Of a stretch of 60,396 nucleotides of DNA, positions 1-9,317 are shown in pieces (the stretch's first letter is position 1; every line of letters starts with the position of its first letter). Made by a program: the position numbers and the translations under genes. Below the pieces are notes generated by a model. The model did not search any database. It saw only the letters and a list, made by a program, of their open reading frames with translations, and was not told where the DNA came from. The stretch comes from Rhodospirillales bacterium (GTDB lineage: Bacteria > Pseudomonadota > Alphaproteobacteria > Acetobacterales > Acetobacteraceae), in contig JAFKLG010000079.1 in the NCBI GenBank assembly GCA_017304945.1, forward strand, positions 1-60,396. Direction: 5' to 3'.

Positions 1-1197
1 CCCACCGGCCCCCTGAAGGGCCTGCGCGTTTTCGACCTGACCCGTGTGCTGGCGGGTCCGACCTGCGCGCAGATGCTGGCCGATCTCGGCGCCGACGTGA
101 TCAAGATCGAGCGTCCCGGCGCCGGCGACGACACCCGCGGCTTCGCGCCTCCCTACATGCCGGGCACGCAGGAGAGCGCCTATTTCGTCGGGGTGAACCG
201 CAACAAGAAGTCGGTCACGCTCGACATCGCCCAGAAGGAGGGCCAGGACATCGCGCGGAAGCTGATCGCCGACTGCGACATCCTGGTCGAGAACTTCAAG
301 GTCGGCGCGCTCGCCAAGTATGGCCTCGGCTACGAGCAGCTCCATGCGACATTCCCGCGCCTGATCTACTGCTCGATCACCGGCTTCGGCCAGACCGGCC
401 CCTACGCGCCCCGCCCCGGCTACGACAGCCTGATCCAGGGCATGGGCGGCGTCATGAGCCTGACCGGCGAGCCCGAGGGCCTGCCGCAGAAGGTCGGCGT
501 GCCGGTCGCCGACCTGTTCGCCGGCCTCTACGGCTGCATCGGCATCCTCAGCGCGCTGCGCCATCGCGACCTGACCGGCCAGGGCCAGCAGATCGATATC
601 GGCATGCTGGACACCCACGTGGCGTGGCTCGCCAACCAGGGCATGAACTACCTCGCCACCGGCGAGAACCCGCCGCGGCTCGGCAACCAGCACCCGAACA
701 TCGTGCCGTACCAGGTGTTCCCGACCGCGGACGGGCACATGGTGCTCTCGGTCGGCAACGACCCCACGTTCAAGCGCTTCTGCGAGGCGTTCGACCTGAC
801 CCACCTGCTGGAGAACCCGCGCTTCGCCACCAACGCGGCGCGCGTGCAGAACCGCCAGCTCGTGACCGACACGCTGACCCCGGTGATGCAGCAGCATCCG
901 ACCGGCTGGTGGGTGGAGCGGCTGGAGGCGCTGAAGATCGGCTGCGGCCCGATCAACACGCTGTCCCAGGTGTTCGCCGATCCGCACGTGGTCGCGCGCA
1001 ACATGGTGGTCGAGATGGCGCATGCCTCCGGCCAGACCGTGAAGGTGATCGCCAATCCGGTGAAGCTCTCCGAGACCCCCGCCGACTATCGCTCCGCCGC
1101 CCCGCTGCTCGGCCAGCACACCGAGGAGGTGCTGGGTGAACGCCTCGGCCTCGATGCCGCGGCGGTCGCGGCGCTACGGGAGAAGGGCGTGGTCTGA
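1..1197 (+). CDS. CaiB/BaiF family CoA-transferase, 5' end outside window
   Basis: The reading frame is open from base 1 (PTGPLKGLRVFDLTRVLAGP), so the start codon lies just left of the window; very few residues are missing because class III CoA-transferases begin with this strand (LxGLRVLDLTRVLAGP). The family moves CoA between carboxylic acids through an aspartyl-CoA intermediate. The expected nucleophile is the Asp of GMLDTHVA (codon 610-612). The N-terminal nucleotide-binding fold, central small domain and C-terminal return segment are all present and length is normal (about 398 residues). The acyl substrate cannot be told from sequence. The next gene is convergent, so no operon partner is visible on the right. 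Confidence 0.93.
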   Translation, partial: PTGPLKGLRVFDLTRVLAGPTCAQMLADLGADVIKIERPGAGDDTRGFAPPYMPGTQESAYFVGVNRNKKSVTLDIAQKEGQDIARKLIADCDILVENFKVGALAKYGLGYEQLHATFPRLIYCSITGFGQTGPYAPRPGYDSLIQGMGGVMSLTGEPEGLPQKVGVPVADLFAGLYGCIGILSALRHRDLTGQGQQIDIGMLDTHVAWLANQGMNYLATGENPPRLGNQHPNIVPYQVFPTADGHMVLSVGNDPTFKRFCEAFDLTHLLENPRFATNAARVQNRQLVTDTLTPVMQQHPTGWWVERLEALKIGCGPINTLSQVFADPHVVARNMVVEMAHASGQTVKVIANPVKLSETPADYRSAAPLLGQHTEEVLGERLGLDAAAVAALREKGVV

Positions 1198-1482
1198 ACG
1201 CGATGACCGGCGTGCCCTTCCCGATCGAGATCGTGGTGGAAGGGACGCCGGTGTCATGAGCTTGTCGCCTCTCTACGGGAGCGGCCGGTCCTCGCACGGT
1301 TGCGGGAGCGCTTCGAGCGCGAAGCCTATGCCTTCGTCGCCGCACCACCTCCCAGACTGAAGCGCTCCCGCGCTTCGTTTCGTTCATGTCGAATCCGAGC
1401 TGAGCAGATTCGCAGCGGGCAGCGCCCTGGCCGAAGCCGATAGGGGCCTGGCGTCCGCGGAGGGCGTATCGAAGTGAGCGCC
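1198..1482. other. Intergenic, possible decayed ORF
   Basis: Between two convergent genes. It holds a short ORF at 1203-1259 (MTGVPFPIEIVVEGTPVS, then stop), and in another frame from 1261 a continuation rich in Arg and Glu (LRERFEREAYAFVAAPPP). The two pieces could be halves of one frameshifted small gene, but I do not recognise the family. No clear terminator or promoter was found. Confidence 0.25.
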
Positions 1483-2577
1483 TTACTCCGCGGCCGCCCG
1501 TTCGGGCTCCGACTTCCACGCCTTCACCACCGGCAGCACCTCTTTGGCGAACAGCTTCATGCTCCGTTCCGAGACCTCGAGCGGCGTGCCGCCAAAGCGG
1601 AATGCGACGTTGAGTTCGAAATTGCCGAGCAATCTGCGCCGGTCTTCGAGACCTTGCAGGATCTTGTCCGGCGTGCCCCAGCTTGCGGCCTTCATGAAAC
1701 CTTCGATCGCGCCAGTGAGCCCTGCCTGACGGGCGATCTCTGCCTTCTGCTGGTATGAATCGTAGCCCTTCACGCTCTTGAAGTGCTCGCCCAGGAATTC
1801 ATAGTGGTGGAAATTGCTCTCGACGAACTTCCCCTGATATTGCCGCGCCTCTTCCTCTGTCTTCGAGAGGTCGTCGCCGCAGACGCAGAATTCGGTCAAC
1901 ATGACATGCGGCGGCTCCGTGCCATGAAACTGTCGGTGCAACGCACGGCCGCGCTCGATCACCGGCAGGCGCATTTCCCAGGGCCGGTCAGCGAACATGA
2001 CGATGTGTGCGCCGAGCTTCGCCGCCGACACGACCGAGTCTTCAGAGGAGGCGACAGCGTAGATGCGGCCATCGAACGCGTAGGCTGGGCGCGGCCGGAT
2101 TTCGACACGGGGCTGCTTGTAGAACGGCCCGTCCCCCTCGATGAAGCCAGTCTTCAACGCGTTGACTATCATCGGCGCAGCTTCGTCGAACCTGCCACGC
2201 GACTCATCCATGTTGAGGCGGAACGCGTGGAACTCACGCCGCGCCAGGCCGCGCCCCATGCCAAAGCGGAACTTGCCCTTGCAGAGCATGTCCAGCACCG
2301 CCGCCTGCTCGGCGACGCGCAGCGGGTCGTGCCACGGCAGGATCACCGCCGCCGTGCCGAACGACATGCCCGGCAGCACCCCCGCAAGGTAGGACATGAG
2401 CTGGATGTTGTCGGGGACGAACGAGTAGTCGGCGAAGTGATGTTCGGCCGACCAGATGCAGTCGAAACCGAGATCGGCGGCAAGCCTTGCGAGATGGATT
2501 TCCTCCTCCCACGCACGCTGGTCGGTGCAGTTCTCCCACCCGTAGGTGGAGAACACCATCATCATGCCGACGTCCAT
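1483..2577 (-). CDS. LLM-class flavin-dependent monooxygenase (luciferase-like)
   Basis: The 364-residue protein has the bacterial luciferase-like TIM-barrel fold, using reduced flavin from a partner reductase to oxidise a small organic substrate. Diagnostic stretches are the AEHHF signature at residues 44-48, the HDPLRVAEQAAVLD segment, and FRFGMGRGLARREF, typical of the flavin-phosphate side of the barrel. The start at 2577 follows a purine-rich GGGAACG. No reductase gene is adjacent. A second, distinct family member lies at 7913-9130. Substrate unknown. Confidence 0.9.
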   Translation of the reverse strand: MDVGMMMVFSTYGWENCTDQRAWEEEIHLARLAADLGFDCIWSAEHHFADYSFVPDNIQLMSYLAGVLPGMSFGTAAVILPWHDPLRVAEQAAVLDMLCKGKFRFGMGRGLARREFHAFRLNMDESRGRFDEAAPMIVNALKTGFIEGDGPFYKQPRVEIRPRPAYAFDGRIYAVASSEDSVVSAAKLGAHIVMFADRPWEMRLPVIERGRALHRQFHGTEPPHVMLTEFCVCGDDLSKTEEEARQYQGKFVESNFHHYEFLGEHFKSVKGYDSYQQKAEIARQAGLTGAIEGFMKAASWGTPDKILQGLEDRRRLLGNFELNVAFRFGGTPLEVSERSMKLFAKEVLPVVKAWKSEPERAAAE

Positions 2578-2825
2578 GGTACGTTCCCGTGCATTTTTCT
2601 ACTGGAGAGTAGTAGTGACACGGAGGTCGCCGCGGCTCAACCCTCGGCCTGTTCCCGCCTGAGCGGACTTCCGTAGGGTTTACGCGAGCGTTCAAGCTGA
2701 TTGCGTCGAGCCGGATGGCGGCCACCGGTCAAGCGGATTGCACGACCAGTTTGGATGATCGCCTGGACGGACGAAAGGCACGCTGTCGCTTAGGTGACGG
2801 TTCGACGAGGCGCCACCACCATTCT

Positions 2826-2840
2826 CCGACCGCCGGTCGG
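2826..2840 (-). terminator. Short GC hairpin after the MarR-GNAT gene
   Basis: Perfect 6-bp stem CCGACC/GGTCGG with a 3-nt loop, one base beyond the stop codon of the gene ending at 2842. There is no U-tract, so it may act as an RNA 3' stabiliser rather than a terminator. Confidence 0.35.
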
Positions 2841-2841
2841 A

Positions 2842-3780
2842 TCACCGCAGCGATTTCACGAAGCGCTGCTCGGTCACCGTCGCGCCCCACTGGGCGCCCG
2901 GCCGTTCCTCGACGCAGGCGAAGCCGGCGGCCTCGTAGAGGTGACGTGCCGCGTCGAGCCCGGCGAAGGTCCAGAGATGGATCTCCGGGAACCCCCGCGC
3001 CGCGCCGAACCCGATCGCGGCCGAGAGCAGCCGGCGACCGATCCCTCGCCCTCGCTGCCCGTCCGCGACGATGAACCAGCGCAGATGGGCGATGTCCGGC
3101 CCCAGATCCTCCCCGTCGATCGTGATCGAGCCCAGGACCGTGTCGTCCTCCAGCGCCGCCCAGATCGCGTTGGCCGGATTGTCCAACCGCTCGCAGAACG
3201 CGGCGAGCCCGCTCGCGACGATCGACTCGAACTCCTGGCCGAACCCGGCTGCCGCAGCATAGTGATGCGCATGCAGTTCGGTGACGCGGGCGATCAGCCC
3301 GGTGCGGTAGCCACGCTCGATCCGCACCGGGCGCGGCGCGACGGGCGCTTCCCGCACCAGCGCATCGGCGTAGAGCCGCAGACCGTCGAGGACGGTGTCG
3401 TGCTGCGCGGGTGACAGCCGCGCCAATGCCGCCTGCACCTGCTTGCGGGCGAAGGCATGGATGTCGGCCGCCAGTTGATGCCCGGCCGGGGTAAGGCCGA
3501 GTGCCTTGGTGCGCGCGTCGTGGGTGCCGGGGCGTTCGGCGACGACGCCAGCCACGATGAGCTTGCGCAGCATACGAGAGACGCTGGATTTCTCGAGCCG
3601 CAGACGGTCGGCGAGATCGGTGGCGGTGATGCCGTCCCGCGCGGCGATCTCGATCACCGCGTGGACCGAGGAGGCCGGCAAGTCGGTGCCCGCCAGGGTC
3701 GCCTGCATGAACCCCAGCTCGCGCACGAGCCGGCGCGAAGCATCGCGGATGTCCTCGATGGTGCGCGGGCGGGGGGCCAT
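2842..3780 (-). CDS. MarR-type regulator fused to GNAT acetyltransferase
   Basis: A 312-residue two-domain protein. Residues about 10-145 form a MarR winged helix (recognition region about 51-80, ITATDLADRLRLEKSSVSRM); residues about 153-312 are a GNAT domain with the acetyl-CoA loop QRGRGIG at 242-248. The frame is open upstream to 3876, but the ATG at 3780 is preferred because MAPRPRTIEDIRDASRRLVRELGF is where MarR homology begins and the upstream part covers the operator. This fusion is a known architecture; it implies that DNA binding may be coupled to acetylation of a small molecule or protein. It is divergent from the DUF3445 gene and probably autoregulated through the palindrome at 3791-3811. 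The ligand is unknown. Confidence 0.9.
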   Translation of the reverse strand: MAPRPRTIEDIRDASRRLVRELGFMQATLAGTDLPASSVHAVIEIAARDGITATDLADRLRLEKSSVSRMLRKLIVAGVVAERPGTHDARTKALGLTPAGHQLAADIHAFARKQVQAALARLSPAQHDTVLDGLRLYADALVREAPVAPRPVRIERGYRTGLIARVTELHAHHYAAAAGFGQEFESIVASGLAAFCERLDNPANAIWAALEDDTVLGSITIDGEDLGPDIAHLRWFIVADGQRGRGIGRRLLSAAIGFGAARGFPEIHLWTFAGLDAARHLYEAAGFACVEERPGAQWGATVTEQRFVKSLR

Positions 3781-3790
3781 GTCGGTCCAA

Positions 3791-3811
3791 ATGGTTGCTT
3801 CATACAACCAT
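3791..3811. promoter_or_regulatory. Palindromic operator, probable MarR-GNAT binding site
   Basis: ATGGTTG and CAACCAT form a perfect inverted repeat with a 7-bp spacer, starting 11 bp before the MarR-GNAT start codon in the divergent region shared with the DUF3445 gene. A second small palindrome CCATATGG overlaps its right arm (3808-3815). TTG-N7-CAA sites of about 20 bp are typical for MarR dimers. The region is AT-richer than its surroundings, as expected for a promoter. Confidence 0.65.
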
Positions 3812-3928
3812 ATGGATATTTCGGGGCTCCGGCAAGTGCGCCGGGCGCCGCCATCGGGGCGTCGACGGGGCGCCACGCGCCGTCGCCGGTGGCCGTTTGA
3901 TCCTCAGTGTTGCCCTGGCGGTGACTTC

Positions 3929-4927
3929 ATGGTCCGCTTGTCCGCGACGGGCGCTCCCGCCCTCGACTCGCCGCAGGCCGTCCCGATGCCCGATTCCAGC
4001 ACCGAAGGTGTCTTCCGCAGGGTTCCGCCCCTGCCCGACGAGGCGATCCATCTCTCCTTCGAGCCCGGCCCGTATCGGATGGCGATGGGTCTCGTCACCG
4101 TGCCCGAAGCCGCCTGGTTCGAGATCGACGCCAACTACCCGGCCGAGATGGCGGAGCGTCGCGACCTGCTCGCCACCCGCCATGCCGAGGTGTTCGGGGC
4201 GCTGCCCGAGTCCGACGCCGCGCGGCACGAGACGCTCGCCATGGTCGCGGCGCATCTGCCGCGCGCGCATCCCGGCTGGTTCGAGCGCGAGGGTGACCGC
4301 CTGATCAACTGCCTCACGGACGAGACCTGGGATCTCGCCGATCTGCCCTGCGATCCGCTCGAGCTCGCCGGTCGGCTGGTGCAGGAAGATTTGTGCGTGA
4401 TCCAGCATGGCCCCGAGGGCCCGCGCTTCACCGCGGCGGTCCTGTGCTTCCCCAGCCGCTGGCGCCTGCATGAGAAGCTGGGCAAGCCGCTCGCCGCGGT
4501 GCATGGGTCGGTGCCGATCTATCCGGACCGGCTGGCGAACCCGGTCGATCGGTTCATGCGCGCGCTGAAGCCGGACCGGATCGCGAGCCGCGTCAACTGG
4601 TCGCTGCCCGACGATTCGGCGCTGTTCCAGCCCACCGGCAAGTGGCGCAGCGATGCGGACGCGACCATCACGCCGGAGAATGCCGCCGACCGGCTGTTCG
4701 TGCGCGTGGAGCGGCAGACGCTGCGGCGGCTGCCGGAATCGGACGCGGTGCTGTTCGGGATCCGCGTGCACAGCTACCCGCTGCCGCGCATCGCCGGCTC
4801 GCCCGAGATCGCGGCGCGGCTCGCCGACGCGGTGCGGGCCCTGCCGCATGAGATGATGCACTACAAGAGCATGCTGCCGTTCCGCGACGCGCTGCTTGCC
4901 TGGCTGGACGCGCGCGTCGTCGCCTGA
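3929..4927 (+). CDS. DUF3445 protein, heme-dependent oxidative N-demethylase-like
   Basis: The 332-residue product matches the DUF3445 family by its conserved core: PPLPDEA, then FEPGPYRMAMGL, WFEIDANYPAEMAERRDLL, DLCVIQHGPEGPRFTAAVLCFPSRW and the C-terminal LRRLPESDAVLFGIRVHSYPL. Characterised members are heme enzymes that demethylate amines such as dimethylamine, usually with separate electron-transfer subunits, which are not adjacent here. Start choice is open: ATG 3929, or ATG 3986 (313 residues), which begins just before the conserved region. Divergent from the MarR-GNAT gene, so it may be that regulator's target. Confidence 0.85.
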   Translation: MVRLSATGAPALDSPQAVPMPDSSTEGVFRRVPPLPDEAIHLSFEPGPYRMAMGLVTVPEAAWFEIDANYPAEMAERRDLLATRHAEVFGALPESDAARHETLAMVAAHLPRAHPGWFEREGDRLINCLTDETWDLADLPCDPLELAGRLVQEDLCVIQHGPEGPRFTAAVLCFPSRWRLHEKLGKPLAAVHGSVPIYPDRLANPVDRFMRALKPDRIASRVNWSLPDDSALFQPTGKWRSDADATITPENAADRLFVRVERQTLRRLPESDAVLFGIRVHSYPLPRIAGSPEIAARLADAVRALPHEMMHYKSMLPFRDALLAWLDARVVA

Positions 4928-4990
4928 CGCGGGTTTACCGTCTGTTCACAGGATGGGGTCCATGGTGTCCGCAAGCTCGAGGGCACGCGC

Positions 4991-7810
4991 ATGGAACCGA
5001 CCCGAGCCGGGGCTGCTGGCCGGACTGCGCGGGTCGGTGTGCCCTGGCTGCTTTACGCGTATGTTGTCCTGATCGTCGCAGTGATCGCGGCCGCCGAGGC
5101 AGGCATCCTGCTCGCCTTCCGCGACATCACGCTGCACCAGGCGACCAGCCAGCTCGATGCATTCAGCCGCGCCTTCGCCGAGGAAGTGGATCGGTCCCTG
5201 CTCGCGCTCGACCGCACGCTGGGCGACATCGCCGACCGGATGGAGGCCGAGGCTGGCAGCGACCCCGCTGCCCTCGGCGCGCTGATCGGAGATGTCGGGT
5301 CGGAGCAGGATGTCCAGCAGCGGCTGTCGGCGCTCCCGCATGTCCTGACGATCGGGCTGCTCGATTCCAGCGGACGCGTGGTGAGCGGATCGCGGAGCTG
5401 GCTCTCCCCCGGAGGTGCGACGTCGGAGCGCGACTATGTGCGCGCGCTGCGCGATGCCCCGCTGCGGCAGACTGCGATCGGGGCGTCGTTTCCCAACCGT
5501 GATGGCGGCGGCTGGGGCTTGCCGGTCGCACATCGCATCCGCACGGGTGAGAACGGCTGGGGCGGCATCGTGGTCGGCATCGTGGACCTGCGATGGTTCG
5601 AGAGCTTGTTCCATGCGATGGCGCCGCCGGCCGCGATGCGGCTGAGCCTGCAGCGCGATGACGGCGCGACGTTGCTGCGCCAGTCCGGCGGTGTCGAGGA
5701 TCCGGTTGCGACGGGACCCGCGGGCATTGCCCAGCGGCCGGTGGCGCCGGCGGCGCCCGATCGGGTGATCGCGGTGCGGCGGCCGTTGCCGGACTTCCCC
5801 CTCTCGGTCACGGTCAGCGAGAGCCGATCCGCCGCGCTCCAGCCGTGGCGGGCGGCGCTGCCGACACTGCTGCTGGGTGGCGGCGGGATCGGCCTCCTGC
5901 TGGGCGGTGTGATCCTGGCGATCGGGTGGCACTGGCAGGCCAGGCAGACCGCGATGCTGCGCCGCGCCGAAACCGCCGAGGCGGAGCGGGAGGCGGCGAT
6001 CGAAGCGGCTGGCGAAGCCTGTCGCCGCGAGCGCGCGGCCGAGGCGGTGAGCCGGCAGCGGTCGGGCCTGCTTGCCATGATGAGTCACGAGATACGCACG
6101 CCGATGAACGCGGTGCTCGGGTTGGCGGGCACGCTGCTAGACGCGCCGCTGGCGCCGCAGCAGCGATCGGTCGTCAGCGCGATCCGTGAGTCCGGGGACA
6201 GCCTGCTGCGGCTGCTCAACGACATCCTGGATTTCTCGAAGCTCGATGCCGGCCGGATGACGCTGGAGGCGGCGCCGTTCTCGCCGCAACTCGTCACCCA
6301 TAACCCGGTCAGCATCCTGGGGCCGCGCGCCGCCGCGAAGGGGCTCACCATCGATGCGACGTGCGCGGAGGAGGTCCCGCCGGCACTGTTGGGCGACGCG
6401 GGACGGATCCGGCAGGTGCTGCTGAACCTGGTTTCGAACGCGGTGAAATTCACCACCCGGGGCGGCGTGCGGATCGAGGCGTGCTGCCCGGCGCGCACCG
6501 AGACGCAGGCGACCGTGACCTGGACCGTCAGCGACACCGGGATCGGCATCCCGGCTGATCGTGTCGACCGGCTGTTCGACGACTTCGTCCAGACGGACAG
6601 CACCATCGCGCGCCGCTTCGGCGGAACCGGTCTGGGGCTTGCGATCAGCAAGCGGCTGGTCGATCGGATGGGCGGGACGATCGCCGTCAGCTCCACGCCG
6701 GGGAAGGGCACGAGCGTCGCGGTCACACTGACCTTGCCGCTGGCGACGCTGACACCGGCGTCCGGGCCGGTGAGCACGGATGCGGCGCGGCTCTTCCTCG
6801 AGCAGATCGGCGCCCTCGGCCGGCCGCTGCGGATCCTGTTCGCCGAGGACAATCCCACCGACCAGCTCGTGGCCTTGCATCTGCTCAAGGGCCTGCCGGT
6901 GCAGGTCGACGTGGTGGCGGATGGGCTGGAGGCGATCGATGCCGCCGGCACCTTCCTCTACGACGTGATCTGCATGGACGTGCGCATGCCGGAGATGGAT
7001 GGGCTGCAGGCGACGCGGCTCATCCGTCGCCGCGGCGGCCGCCTCGCGGATGTGCCCATCATCGCCCTGACCGCCGATGCCTTCCCCGAGGATGTGAGGG
7101 ATTGCTTCGATGCGGGCATGACGGGGTTCGTCTCCAAGCCGGTCATGCGGGACGCTTTTCTCACCGCCGCCGTTCAGGCGATGGCCGGGTCCAAGGCGTT
7201 GCGGCGGGGCTGGGGGACCGGCATGACCGGGCTCGACCCGCTCGCGCCTCGGCCGACCATTGGTGACGCGCCCACGCCGGCCGGTGCCGGCCCGTCAGGC
7301 ACCAGCGGGCGGGGCGATCCAGGCGGCGACGCTTTGCACCAGGACGGCGAACCTGCGGCCCGTGCGCCAGGCCTCGCAGCACTTGCCGGCATCGGCACTG
7401 GCGCAAGCGCCACGGCGGAGGCTTGCGACACGCCCGCGCAGGCAACGGTGCCGGGCGCCGCGGTGCTGGACCTCGACCCGGTCGCGGCGGCAAGGCTGGC
7501 CCAGGACGTGGGAGAGGACGGGCGGGCAGAAATGTTCGCCCTCTTCACCGCCGAAACCGAAGCGCGGCTCGGGCGCCTGGCGAGCGGACGCCTCGAACCC
7601 GCGACCCTGCTGCGGGAGGTCCATAGCCTGAAAGGGGCCGGCGCCACGGTATGTGCGTCACGGCTGAGCCGCCGCGCCGCAGATCTCGAGGCACGGCTGC
7701 GCGGCAACGGGACCATCGAGCCGGCGGACATCGCCGGGCTGTCCGCTGATTTCGCCGCCAGGCGGGAGGCGGGAAAGCAGTTTCTGACCGCCGCTGTCCG
7801 CGCCCTCTGA
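4991..7810 (+). CDS. Hybrid sensor histidine kinase with receiver and HPt domains
   Basis: A 939-residue membrane kinase. Transmembrane helix 1 is at about residues 18-43, followed by a periplasmic sensor of about 240 residues resembling a Cache/PDC domain (RDYVRALRDAPL, VVSGSRSW). Helix 2 is at about 291-313, then a charged coiled coil. HisKA contains SHEIRTP with the phospho-acceptor His366; HATPase has N and G boxes (NAVKFT, GTGLGLAIS). A receiver domain carries Asp663 (CMDVRMPEMDG). An Ala/Pro-rich linker leads to an HPt domain with His878 (REVHSLKGAGATV). All phosphorelay residues are present, giving an ArcB/BarA-like multistep relay. The cognate response regulator is not adjacent. Only 63 bp separate it from the DUF3445 gene, so co-transcription is possible. 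Confidence 0.95.
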   Translation: MEPTRAGAAGRTARVGVPWLLYAYVVLIVAVIAAAEAGILLAFRDITLHQATSQLDAFSRAFAEEVDRSLLALDRTLGDIADRMEAEAGSDPAALGALIGDVGSEQDVQQRLSALPHVLTIGLLDSSGRVVSGSRSWLSPGGATSERDYVRALRDAPLRQTAIGASFPNRDGGGWGLPVAHRIRTGENGWGGIVVGIVDLRWFESLFHAMAPPAAMRLSLQRDDGATLLRQSGGVEDPVATGPAGIAQRPVAPAAPDRVIAVRRPLPDFPLSVTVSESRSAALQPWRAALPTLLLGGGGIGLLLGGVILAIGWHWQARQTAMLRRAETAEAEREAAIEAAGEACRRERAAEAVSRQRSGLLAMMSHEIRTPMNAVLGLAGTLLDAPLAPQQRSVVSAIRESGDSLLRLLNDILDFSKLDAGRMTLEAAPFSPQLVTHNPVSILGPRAAAKGLTIDATCAEEVPPALLGDAGRIRQVLLNLVSNAVKFTTRGGVRIEACCPARTETQATVTWTVSDTGIGIPADRVDRLFDDFVQTDSTIARRFGGTGLGLAISKRLVDRMGGTIAVSSTPGKGTSVAVTLTLPLATLTPASGPVSTDAARLFLEQIGALGRPLRILFAEDNPTDQLVALHLLKGLPVQVDVVADGLEAIDAAGTFLYDVICMDVRMPEMDGLQATRLIRRRGGRLADVPIIALTADAFPEDVRDCFDAGMTGFVSKPVMRDAFLTAAVQAMAGSKALRRGWGTGMTGLDPLAPRPTIGDAPTPAGAGPSGTSGRGDPGGDALHQDGEPAARAPGLAALAGIGTGASATAEACDTPAQATVPGAAVLDLDPVAAARLAQDVGEDGRAEMFALFTAETEARLGRLASGRLEPATLLREVHSLKGAGATVCASRLSRRAADLEARLRGNGTIEPADIAGLSADFAARREAGKQFLTAAVRAL

Positions 7811-7912
7811 CGGCCCCGCCGTCGGACGCAGGCGGGAGGCGCGGCCGCCGGAACGCGTCCGCGCCCCCGCGCCCCCAGCCCTCGCGCCACTCGGCGTCCG
7901 TGTCCCGCGCGC

Positions 7913-9130
7913 TCAGCCCGCGGCGTCGTCCATCGGCGACTTGCCGGTGTGCAGCTTCAGCCGCATGTGGTCCGGCACGTCCTGACCGGCATCGGTGAAC
8001 GCCTTGCGCAGCGCGCCCATCGCCGGACCGAAAATGCCGCTCCGGTTCTCGCTGCACCATTCGCGCGAGCCGATCGTCGTCGCCAGACTGCCCTGGAAGC
8101 GCGGCATCACCCAGCGCGCGAACAGCTCGTAGCTCCGCAGCGTCTGCTCGCGGTTCGCCCACTCGTGGCTGCGGAACAGGATCGCCCCGGCGCCGCCGTC
8201 GGTGTGCGCCAGCATGCGCTCGATCCCGGCCGCGATCGTGTCCGGGGAGCCGACCAGCGTCGTGCCGGCCGCCAGACCGTCCCGCAGCGGATCCTCGCTG
8301 CGCATCGGCGGGCGCCCCAGCGTCTCGGAGAAGTAGGTCACCGTTTCCAGCCGCTCACCCAGGCGCACTTCGCGCATCGCCTGCTCGTCGTCCTCGGCGC
8401 AATGCATGTTGAGCACGAGCCGCCAGTTGGCGCGATCCATCGTCTTGCCGTGCTTGGCGGCCTCGGCCTCGGCGCCGCGCCAGCTCTCCGCCAGCTTCTG
8501 CGGGCCGCCCGGCAGCCCGGCGCCCAGGGACAGCAGCCCGACGCCGTATTTCCCCGCGGTCAGCGCGCCCGAGGGGGTGGTGGCGGAGGCGACCGCGATC
8601 GGGAACCCGCCCTTGGTGTAGGGCTTCAGGTGCAGCCGCGCCTCGTTCAGCTCGAACCAGTCGGTCTTCATCGTGACCGGGTCCTTGCACTCGAGCAGAC
8701 GGGTGATGGCCCCGAGGGACTCGTCCATCATCCGGCGCTGGTCCTCGGCCTTGATGCCCATCATGTAGGCATCCGACACCAGCGCCCCCGGACCACAGCC
8801 CAGCATGGCGCGGCCGCGCGTCATGTGATCGAGCTGCACGAAGCGCTGCGCCACCATCAGCGGATGGTGGTACGGCAGCGACGTCACGCCCGAACCCAAC
8901 ATGATGTGGCGCGTGCGTTCGGCCGCGATGCCGATCACGATTTCCGGGGAGGCGATGATCTCCCACCCCGCGGAATGATGCTCGCCGATCCAGGCCTCGT
9001 CATAGCCCAGCGTGTCCAGCCACTGGATCAGCTCGACGTCACGCCCGAGGGCCAGGGTGGGATTGTCGCCGACGCGGTGAAAAGGGGCGAGGAAAATGCC
9101 GAAGCGCAAACCTTCATGGACGGCCATCAT
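7913..9130 (-). CDS. LLM-class flavin-dependent monooxygenase
   Basis: A 405-residue member of the luciferase-like family, closer to limonene-monooxygenase-like and alkanal-type proteins than the copy at 1483-2577. Signatures: LRFGIFLAPFHRVGDNPT at the first strand, DEAWIGEHHSAGWEI, LPYHHPLMVAQRFVQLDHMTRGRAMLGCGPGA, and PDTIAAGIERMLA near the C-terminus. The ATG at 9130 is chosen although the frame is open to 9352, because AGGAG lies directly upstream and homology starts there. It is divergent from the TPR gene. FMNH2 or a coenzyme must come from an unlinked reductase. Confidence 0.92.
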   Translation of the reverse strand: MMAVHEGLRFGIFLAPFHRVGDNPTLALGRDVELIQWLDTLGYDEAWIGEHHSAGWEIIASPEIVIGIAAERTRHIMLGSGVTSLPYHHPLMVAQRFVQLDHMTRGRAMLGCGPGALVSDAYMMGIKAEDQRRMMDESLGAITRLLECKDPVTMKTDWFELNEARLHLKPYTKGGFPIAVASATTPSGALTAGKYGVGLLSLGAGLPGGPQKLAESWRGAEAEAAKHGKTMDRANWRLVLNMHCAEDDEQAMREVRLGERLETVTYFSETLGRPPMRSEDPLRDGLAAGTTLVGSPDTIAAGIERMLAHTDGGAGAILFRSHEWANREQTLRSYELFARWVMPRFQGSLATTIGSREWCSENRSGIFGPAMGALRKAFTDAGQDVPDHMRLKLHTGKSPMDDAAG

Positions 9131-9317
9131 GTATCTCCTGATGTCCCCGGGACTGTGACACAGGGCGGCGCGGACGCGGAGTCCCGCGCCATTGCGCCCC
9201 TGGCAAGCGGGCCGCGGAGCAGGCAGAGTCGCGGGAACCGCGCGCCGCCCCGCCGGTTTCGGCGACAGCCGGCCCGTCGGCGCCCGCGGCGGACGCCCCA
9301 CAAGTGATGAGGACTCC

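Noticed and set aside
4991..7810. Two separate genes for kinase and HPt protein
   Set aside because: The frame is continuous through the linker with no internal start with Shine-Dalgarno, and kinase-receiver-HPt order is a known single-protein architecture.
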